NCBI RefSeq assembly: GCF_910592395.1
Contig: NC_088325.1
Coordinates: forward strand, 3,999,501 to 4,063,500
DNA length: 64,000 nt
Direction of reading: 5' to 3'
Origin: Lineus longissimus
Taxonomy: Eukaryota > Nemertea > Pilidiophora > Heteronemertea > Lineidae
This document shows, piece after piece, positions 57,139 through 64,000 of the stretch. The translations under genes and the position numbers were made by a program. Under the pieces are notes generated by a model. The model saw only the letters and a program-made list of their open reading frames with translations, was not told the DNA's origin and did no database searches. Within the stretch, counting starts at the first letter, position 1, and each line of letters starts with the position of its first letter.

Positions 57139-57327
57139 TCACCAATCTTGAATCTTTTCAGCTTCTGTATTACTCTTGATATCACGATAATCTTTCATCT
57201 TCTCCGTGATACATATCATAGCAGTCTTTCTGCACTTCGTGATTTCTAACTTCACTCTCTTCGAGGATGGTAGACAATTTGTCTGTAAATCTACGCCATC
57301 AATATCTTTGGCAGCAATCGTTGCCAT
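57139..57327 (-). CDS. Small ORF, uncharacterised
   Basis: 62 residues starting MATIAAKDIDGVDLQ and containing RVKLEITKCRKTAMICITEK. Mixed charged composition; no domain recognised. A diverged copy of the region lies at 58230-58500, where the ICITE part has expanded into a tandem repeat. It may be an exon of a minus-strand gene or non-coding. Confidence 0.25.
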   Translation of the reverse strand: MATIAAKDIDGVDLQTNCLPSSKRVKLEITKCRKTAMICITEKMKDYRDIKSNTEAEKIQDW

Positions 57328-57920
57328 GTTCTACCGGTTGCAAGAGATGTCATAAACGCTTTTTTAGATGACTATAAAAACGCTCCATCTTACATTTTTT
57401 CTGATGTCTCTTGGTCATGAAGCGTATATCTTCTTTTTCTTCTGAAAACTGGAGCGCTTTTGATCAATGTAGTGTGGTGTATTCATGTTATCAAATGGGA
57501 GTTATGGTGACTTTCCAGTGTGTCATGTATATATTGTATTAATACACGTATGTGTGTTTGGGTGTATTTGGATTCAGCATATTTCCCGTTGTAATAGATT
57601 GTATGTTCAGTTGTCAGATTGTGATTAAGATAATGTTAATTTATACAGTCATGTAGACATGGAAGTAGTGCGCTGAAGATAGATGGGGGTCAGATGGGGT
57701 TTTATTTTTTGGAAATAACAAATAAGGGTGTGTGTCGATCAGCCGCAGAGTTTTAGGCAGATATGACATCTAGGCCCTGTTTGGCCTTATACACATGGCC
57801 AAGTAGTTGGGCATGAGTGGGTGTTTTTGATTAGGACCTCCCGAGTATTGGTAAGTTTTGGAACTAGTATTATGTCAGGGTATGTTGCTTTTCGGATAAA
57901 TATAAAGTTTCTTTTGACCA
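57139..57920. repeat. Duplicated ~0.75 kb segment, copy 1
   Basis: Shares with 58230-58930, in the same order: 'gatacatatcatagc..ctgcactt.gtgatttctaacttcactct', 'atatattgtatt.atacacgta', 'atatttcccgttgtaata', and 'ggtaagttttgga..tagta'. Diverged tandem duplication. Confidence 0.55.
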
Positions 57921-58229
57921 CTCCGTAGAATATCATAATATAACCATGTTTGATCAACCTCGTTGAAAGGTTATTGGTACATATCTATTTCTTTGTTTAT
58001 TGTTAATTGTATTATACATTGGAATTTAAAGGCACAGACGGCTTCAAACAATTATTTCTGTTTTAATTTTGGTAAACTTGATATGTATCTAGACATTCCA
58101 TTATTCAGGAACCTGCCAATGGACCGATGTAACTCTGACAAATGTAATGAAAATAATAATATTTTTAGTGCCACTATCAAAAAGTGACCAATAACATAAT
58201 ACAAAACTCTTTTGGTATACTATAGTCCA

Positions 58230-58930
58230 CTACATGTAGCAACCAAAGAGGAAATCTTTCATCTTTCTCCTGTGATACATATCATGGTTTCTTCTGTGAT
58301 AAATATCATGGTTTCTTCTGTGATACATATCATGGTTTCCTCTGTGATAAATATCATGGCTTCTTCTGTGATACATATCATGGTTTCTTCTGTGATAAAT
58401 ATCATGGTTTCTTCTGTGATACATATCATAGCGTTTATTTTCTGCACTTAGTGATTTCTAACTTCACTCTCATCGGATATGGTAGTCAACTTGTTTGAAA
58501 GAGAAACAAGACCCCGTTTGATCAATGAAGTTGGTGTAGTTATTTTGATAAATGGAAGCAGAGTCTTTCAAAAGACTCTGGTGGGGGTTATCACTGTGAT
58601 TTGCATCTTTTCTCCATATATTGTATTCATACACGTACTATGTACATGTATACATGTATGTAAAATATATAATTTTGTATTATTCATTTTGTATATTTCC
58701 CATTGTAATATGCCAGTAGCTGAATTATAGGAAGGTGTTCTAGGCCTTATATGGACCTATTTTCATAAACGAAGGTCGTTTGGGAGGAGTTTGTGTTTTT
58801 GAATATCCCCCCCCCCCCCCGGGAGTTTGGTGAGTTTTGGACATATTAGTACCATATGACAAGTTAATACGTCGCTTTTCAGTGAAATATAAAGTCAACC
58901 CTTGACAACTATGTAGTAATGTATTACCCA
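58230..58930. repeat. Duplicated ~0.75 kb segment, copy 2
   Basis: Counterpart of 57139-57920; contains the 24-bp tandem array. Confidence 0.55.
58262..58436. repeat. 24-bp tandem repeat, about 7 copies with 48-bp alternation
   Basis: Units TCTGTGATACATATCATGGT-TTCT and TCTGTGATAAATATCATGGT-TTCT alternate strictly (ACA/AAA). On the minus strand the array is open and reads alternating MICITEET / MIFITEET octapeptides (ORF 58447-58259). Confidence 0.85.
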
Positions 58931-59077
58931 GAACTTGATGATGCATGTACTTCCCCATTATAGTTTCATTATAGTTTCATATTGTTTCAACAAATATGTT
59001 AAAACAAATGTTGCGTGAAACGACATTTTGGTTGGCTGACCAGATATTTCTGTACGTTTCTGAACTGATGTCATCTG

Positions 59078-59431
59078 TCATAATAATCTAATTTGTGTAA
59101 ATATGCAATCCATTTTGCTCCTGTCATGTCTACTCCTTCCATCATAAGATAGCGTGAATTTTGATGCATTTTCAATTGAACTTGTATTTATATTGTGAGA
59201 ATGTTTATTGTCGAGACCAGTACAGTTCTGCAATTGATTGATTAAAATCTCTGAAAAATTATACTCATTTGCCAATAAAAACCTATCAGGTGGAAATGCG
59301 AGAGAACAAACGCCTTTGCTGGTCTTGAGTTTGTAATTAGGCAAGCTACACTTGCTGTTGAAATTCCACTCACTTCGTAACCAGCATTCAAAAAAGGCTC
59401 TGTTTTCGCTCTTTTCGACATAGTCGTACAT
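59078..59431 (-). CDS. 117-residue ORF, uncharacterised
   Basis: Starts MYDYVEKSENRAFFECWL; no domain, signal peptide or repeat recognised. The length is above the chance background for this AT-rich DNA but not decisive. Confidence 0.2.
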   Translation of the reverse strand: MYDYVEKSENRAFFECWLRSEWNFNSKCSLPNYKLKTSKGVCSLAFPPDRFLLANEYNFSEILINQLQNCTGLDNKHSHNINTSSIENASKFTLSYDGRSRHDRSKMDCIFTQIRLL

Positions 59432-59439
59432 GTCTAATC

Positions 59440-60640
59440 AGTGCCCTTATATAAAGTAAACTGTAATGTTGTGACCTTAAGTGTTGAAGTGGAAATGCAC
59501 AGAGGGGGTTAGATTTTGCGGGCAAATGTAATACTAAAAACTCGTATCAACCGAGGAGTGATTCAACTCAAAATTTTGCTAACACGTCCTATATCGACCA
59601 ACTCATTTGTGATATTATGTGTCATGCTGTAATAATATTTCTTAGCCAGTTCTATGCATTTTAATATTTGTAAATTATACCCTAAAAGTGCCTGATCTCA
59701 AGATGAACGCTTTAAAACGAAATCACCAATTCTTCGCCACAGGTGCAAGGTTATCAGATTGTAAGATAACGAAGTTAATTATTAAAGCGAGCGAAAGTTT
59801 GATGGGAGTCATGGATAGGGTGGATCTATCTTGGAGATAAAAGTTGTATAGTTGAATTTTCGGGAGATTATTTAGGTCCTTTTCGTGCTTATGATTAGAT
59901 ATTTTGGCATGACATGGTTTTTAGTACCTATGTAGTTGCATGACATTTGAAAAATATATCAGTGTCATTTATGATTTACATAAACTCTACCGCTAGCCCC
60001 TTTGTTGTAATGCGGCGATGGCATCATCTCATACTTGACCAACCTTATTACCAGGATATTTATATTGGAATAAATTAGTCTGTGGAATGGGCTGGAGCAA
60101 TGAGGATGCCAAGTCGTGCTAGCATGACATGCCATGGGAGGTAGCCCGATCCTCAAATAAAGTCACCTAGAGACTAAGCATGAGATGTATCTTATTCCTC
60201 CCCTTGAAAATCCCTCTGTTTTACCTGTAGCCTTTTTACGTTTTGTTCGCGAGTGCGCTTTGCGAAATGTTGTTTATGCAGTAATTATGAAAGGGTCAAC
60301 TGAACAACATTGTCTGGTGTTTTGGGCGGAGTTATGATGCTGTAGATATGCGTGATGTAAATAATTACTGTTAACAACTTGTTTAGTAATAAACTTATTA
60401 ATATATGATATTTTAGTTGTCTGTTTCTGATTCTGTTAGTTGGACAGGTTTGGTTGCAAATCAATATCAGCGATGATTAGGGCTGTGACATTATTGCTCT
60501 TAATAAACTAGCCGGTGTTGTTGATATTTGGAACCGCCCCATTTATGGTTGTGACATAGTCTCTGTCTGTTTTTGGCTCACCGTTAGGGGAGTCTATATA
60601 ATACCGCTGTGTCCATCGTCGTCGTCGGCGTCGTCGTATC
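59440..60640. other. Non-coding stretch
   Basis: No recognisable gene. A GTC/GTCGTCGGC triplet tract lies at 60617-60637, just before the satellite. Confidence 0.4.
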
Positions 60641-60648
60641 CTAACAGT

Positions 60649-62290
60649 GGCACGTTTCTTAACTGCTGGGGCTATGAACTTGAAACTTGGTACACAGAAT
60701 GCCCTAGGTCCGCTGACCCCTGACACTGATTTTCGGTCCGATCTGATTCTCAGTTTGGCCACCAGGGGGCCAAATGTGGATATCTAAAAAGTGTGATATC
60801 TCGCTTATTAGTGACGTGTTTTTGATAAAATTTTTGTTGTAAGTACTCATAGCAAGGATACATCACATATCATACGGGTTTTTAATTTGACCTTCTTTTC
60901 AAGGTCACAGAGGTCATATGGCGTAAATTGGCCATTGGAGTGTAAACTATGGCACGTTTCTTAACCGCTATTGCTATGAACTTGAAACTTGGTACATATA
61001 ACCCCCCATATCACATAACCTCTGGTGCTGAATTTCGGTCCGATCTGATTCTCAACTTGGCCACCAGGGGGCCGAATGTAGATATCTAAAAAGTGTGATA
61101 TCTCGCTTATTAATGACTTGTTTTCGATAAAACTTTTGTGGTATGTACTCATAGCAAAGATACATCATATATCAGGTAGGTTTTCAATTTGACCTACTTT
61201 TCAAGGTCGCAGAGGTCAAATTGCGTAAATTGGCCGTTTGAGTCTAACTATGGCACGTTTCTTAACCGCCAAAGCTATGAACTTGAAACTTAATACATAT
61301 TACCACCTATATTAGATAACCTCTGGTGCTGAATTTCAGTCTGATCTGATTCTCAGTTTGGCCACCAGGGGGCCAAATGTGGATATCTAAAAAGTGTGAT
61401 ATCTCGCTTATTAGTGACGTGTTTTTGATAAAATTTTTGTTGTAAGTACTCATAGCAAATATACATCACATATCATACGGGTTTTTAATTTGACCTTCTT
61501 TTCAAGGTCATAGAGGTCATATGGCGTAAATTGGCCATTGGAGTGTAAACTATGGCACGTTTCTCAACCACTATAGCTATGAACTTGAAACTTGGTACAT
61601 ATAACCCCCTATATCACATAACCTCTGGTGCTGAATTTCGGTCCGATCTGATTCTCAACTTGGCCACCAGGGGGCCGAATGTAGATATCTAAAAAGTGTG
61701 ATATCTCGCTTATTAATGACTTGTTTTCGATAAAACTTTTGTGGTATGTACTCATAGCAAAGATACATCACATATCAGGTAGGTTTTCAATTTGACCTAC
61801 TTTTCAAGGTCGCAGAGGTCAAATTGCGTAAATTGGCCGTTTGAGTCTAACTATGGCACGTTTCTTAACCGCCAAAGCTATGAACTTGAAACTTGGTACA
61901 TATAACCACCTATATCAGATAACCTCTGGTGCTGAATTTCGGTCCGACCTGATTCTCAACTTGGCCACCAGGGGGCCGAATGTTGATGTCTTAAAAGTGT
62001 GATATCTTGCTTATGACTTGTTTTCGATAAAACTTTTGTCGTAGGTACTCATAGCAAGGATACATCATGTATCATACTGGTTTTTAATTTGACCTACTTT
62101 TCAAGGTCACAGAGGTCAAACGGCAAAAATTGGCTGTTAGAGTGTAACTTTGGCACGTTTCTTTTAAAACGACTGAAGCTATGAACCTGAAACTGGGTAT
62201 ACATGGCCGTATAGGTCAGATAACCTCAGATAACACATTCCAGTCCAATCTGATTCTCAACTTGGCCACCTTGGGCCCAAATCTGAAAAC
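60649..62290. repeat. ~300-bp satellite, about 5.5 tandem units
   Basis: Units begin TGGCACGTTTCTTAACCGC at about 60648, 60949, 61250, 61552, 61853 and 62150. Each contains 'gctatgaacttgaaacttggtacat', 'ggtccgatctgattctcaacttggccaccagggggcc', 'gtgatatctcgcttatta' and 'tcaaggtc.cagaggtca'. Alternate units are most alike (1 with 3, 2 with 4), a ~602-bp higher-order pattern. The last unit is diverged and truncated. Confidence 0.9.
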
Positions 62291-62639
62291 TTGTGAATTG
62301 TGATTATAGCACCAGTCTGATGAACATGGGACCAGCTAACCCACCATACAGTATTACATGTACTTGCACATGGTTTTTGATTTTACCTCATAAAACTTTT
62401 TTATTTGGCTACATACTGTAACACTTTCTGTAACTGGCATGAATTAATTGTCTACTAAATATACTTACGGTGAGCACAATGGCCCCTGGCCGTTTCATAT
62501 TGATACAGCTTTACCGCACAGACTTACTAGCTCTCGGTTACACAAATTTTAAGATTGAAATTAATTGAGTTTAAGATGTTTAAGGAATTGAAGGATACAT
62601 GAAGTTTGCTTATTATGCACAGTCTATTGTTTGCACAGT

Positions 62640-63320
62640 TGGCTTGCTGGTTGTCAATTGGATTTGACCGACTCCAAGGCTGTCTCTTCAGTTGACCGGA
62701 TGGTTGTGAATCTCTCTGATGGGTTGGCCGGCTGTAATATTGTATATTCAGTTGACTAGATGGTTGTGAATCTCTCTGATGGGTTGGTCGGCTATAAGGC
62801 TGTCTCTTGAATGGATGGTAGTGAAACTGTTAGGTGAGTTGACCGGCTGAAAAGCCGTCTCTTGATGAGTTGACTGGCTGGGTGTGAATCTAACTGATGA
62901 GTAGACTGGCTGTAAGGCTGTCTCTTGAGCTGATTGGATGGTAGTGACTATATCAGATGAGTCGGCTGGTAAGGCCAATATCTTAAGTTGACTGGCTGGT
63001 TGTGAATCAGTCTGATGAATTGACAGCCTGTAATGCTGTCTCTTAAGTCAACTGGCTGTTTGTAATTCTGTCCAATGAGTTGTAAGGCTTTAAGGCTGTC
63101 TAATGAGCTGACTTGCTGGCTGTGAATCTGTCTAATGAGTTGACAGGCTGTTAAGCTGCCCCTTGAGGTGATTGGCTGGCAGTGAATCTGTCTGATGACT
63201 TGACCAGGAATAATGTCGTCTCTTGAGTTGACTGGCTGGTTGTGAAGCCCTTTGATGGGTTGACAGCTGTAAAGCTGTCTCTTGAGTTAACTGGCTGGTT
63301 GTATATATGTCTGATGAGTT
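62640..63320. repeat. ~60-bp degenerate minisatellite, about 11 units
   Basis: The unit resembles TTGACTGGCTGGTTGTGAAT-CTGTCTGATGAGTTGACAGG-CTGTAAGGCTGTCTCTTGAG with many substitutions and small indels. ORFs in it are by-products. Confidence 0.8.
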
Positions 63321-63353
63321 TTAAGCCGATTTAGAACTGTTCAAGGGCCAAAA

Positions 63354-63593
63354 CTAATCTTGCTTCAAATCATCGTCTTCACGAACAATCCTAATGACAC
63401 AGCAATTTTCCATACCAAACGAGTGCGCATAAAACCCCTCAAAATCACTTCGTGTTATGAGAATCTTTTCGTCAATAGCTTGAAATGCAATAAGACAGCT
63501 TTTTAATTTTTGGGATAAAAAAGACCGGAGAAAAGTCTTGTATCGTGGATGAGGTAATTCACCACATTCTGATTGCAATAGCGGCCATTTCAA
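63354..63593 (-). CDS. 79-residue ORF, uncharacterised
   Basis: Starts MKWPLLQSECGELPHPRYKT and ends in an acidic REDDDLKQD. The balanced amino-acid composition looks protein-like, but no domain is recognised and there is no partner exon in sight. May be a first or internal exon of a gene running off the window. Confidence 0.25.
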   Translation of the reverse strand: MKWPLLQSECGELPHPRYKTFLRSFLSQKLKSCLIAFQAIDEKILITRSDFEGFYAHSFGMENCCVIRIVREDDDLKQD

Positions 63594-63834
63594 GGATGGA
63601 CGGATCGACGTCGGTATAAGTAGTTTCGGTCATGCGCAAGGAGGTTGCACGCATGGGTCACTTGGCTAAATATGTGTAAAGTATTTATTACACATTTCGA
63701 TGCTCGACACCCGTGACAGATCTAAGCGCTTTTGGGATATCATATTATTACTCCGGTCTCCACAGAAATCAATCAGGGATTTCAATGAGAAACCAGAAGG
63801 CGCTCACTGGAACTCGACAAGTTGGGGAACTAAG

Positions 63835-63900
63835 CAGTGACTCGGCCGGGAGTCGAACCTCCTCCACTGCGCTACCGCTGCCCCATACCATTCCCAGGGG
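63835..63900 (-). other. tRNA-like fragment
   Basis: The minus strand carries TAGCGCAGTGG (A-box-like) and GGTTCGACTCC (B box), but only four bases apart, so the anticodon arm is missing. Likely a SINE or tRNA relic. Confidence 0.3.
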
Positions 63901-64000
63901 TCAATGCGCTCCCCATTTCCGGTGGCTCTTATTGACCCCTATATACATTCATATATGACAGATAACGTCTCCCCCAAAATCCAGAGGTGACGTAGCAAAA

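Noticed and set aside
58230-58436. CRISPR-like appearance of regularly spaced repeats
   Set aside because: The units are contiguous 24-bp tandem copies without unique spacers, and the context is eukaryotic.
63835-63900. Functional tRNA gene
   Set aside because: A and B boxes are only four bases apart and no anticodon arm exists.

Overview
This is eukaryotic, animal-type DNA: AT-rich, long gene-poor stretches, GT-AG splice sites, and a dense load of transposons of several orders (LINE, tyrosine-recombinase retrotransposon, PIF/Harbinger, foldback elements, THAP-type transposase relics). The mixture, together with a stand-alone P2X7-type 'ballast' domain gene, suggests a marine invertebrate (lancelet, echinoderm, hemichordate or mollusc-like). 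I cannot name the species. No bacterial-style operon, rRNA gene or CRISPR array was seen.

Main host signal: a probable + strand gene spread over almost the whole window. A single-pass membrane exon (1764-1915) ends in phase 0. It is followed by phase 0-0 exons inside tandemly duplicated ~4 kb blocks: exon A 4456-4560, exon B 37996-38124, exon C 50700-50822, exon D 54033-54167 (now with a stop) and a damaged D' ending 54441. A short terminal exon (56919-56990) carries the stop, with AATAAA at 57017. The duplicated cassettes are similar in their introns but differ in protein, which looks like a tandem exon array for a variable tail. Everything upstream of the membrane exon lies outside the window.

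The first block is split by a ~29.5 kb insertion (6988-36474) whose ends are inverted repeats. Inside it, from left to right: a 3.6 kb foldback element with a perfect 9-bp target duplication (9527-13163), which contains a second foldback (10163-11247) and a G/C-rich third (11553-12070); an intact two-ORF LINE (about 14.5-18.65 kb); a degenerate ~112-bp satellite into which these landed; a palindromic element (23341-23755); a convergent two-gene module with a THAP-domain transposase-like gene (24204-26091, +) and a P2X7-ballast-like gene (27480-26373, -), both with multiple exons and each carrying a stop and a frameshift; and a DIRS-order tyrosine-recombinase retrotransposon on the minus strand (27619-34739), with a three-exon gag, RT-RNase H, tyrosine recombinase and an unusual hairpin array in its leader.

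Between the exon B and exon C blocks sits a PIF/Harbinger transposon (about 43096-46661) with an intact DDE transposase and an intact three-exon Myb/SANT partner gene. A nested foldback (55148-55745) with a 6-bp target duplication interrupts the exon D block. The right end (57.1-63.3 kb) is dominated by tandem repeats: a duplicated 0.75 kb segment with a 24-bp repeat, a ~300-bp satellite and a ~60-bp minisatellite.
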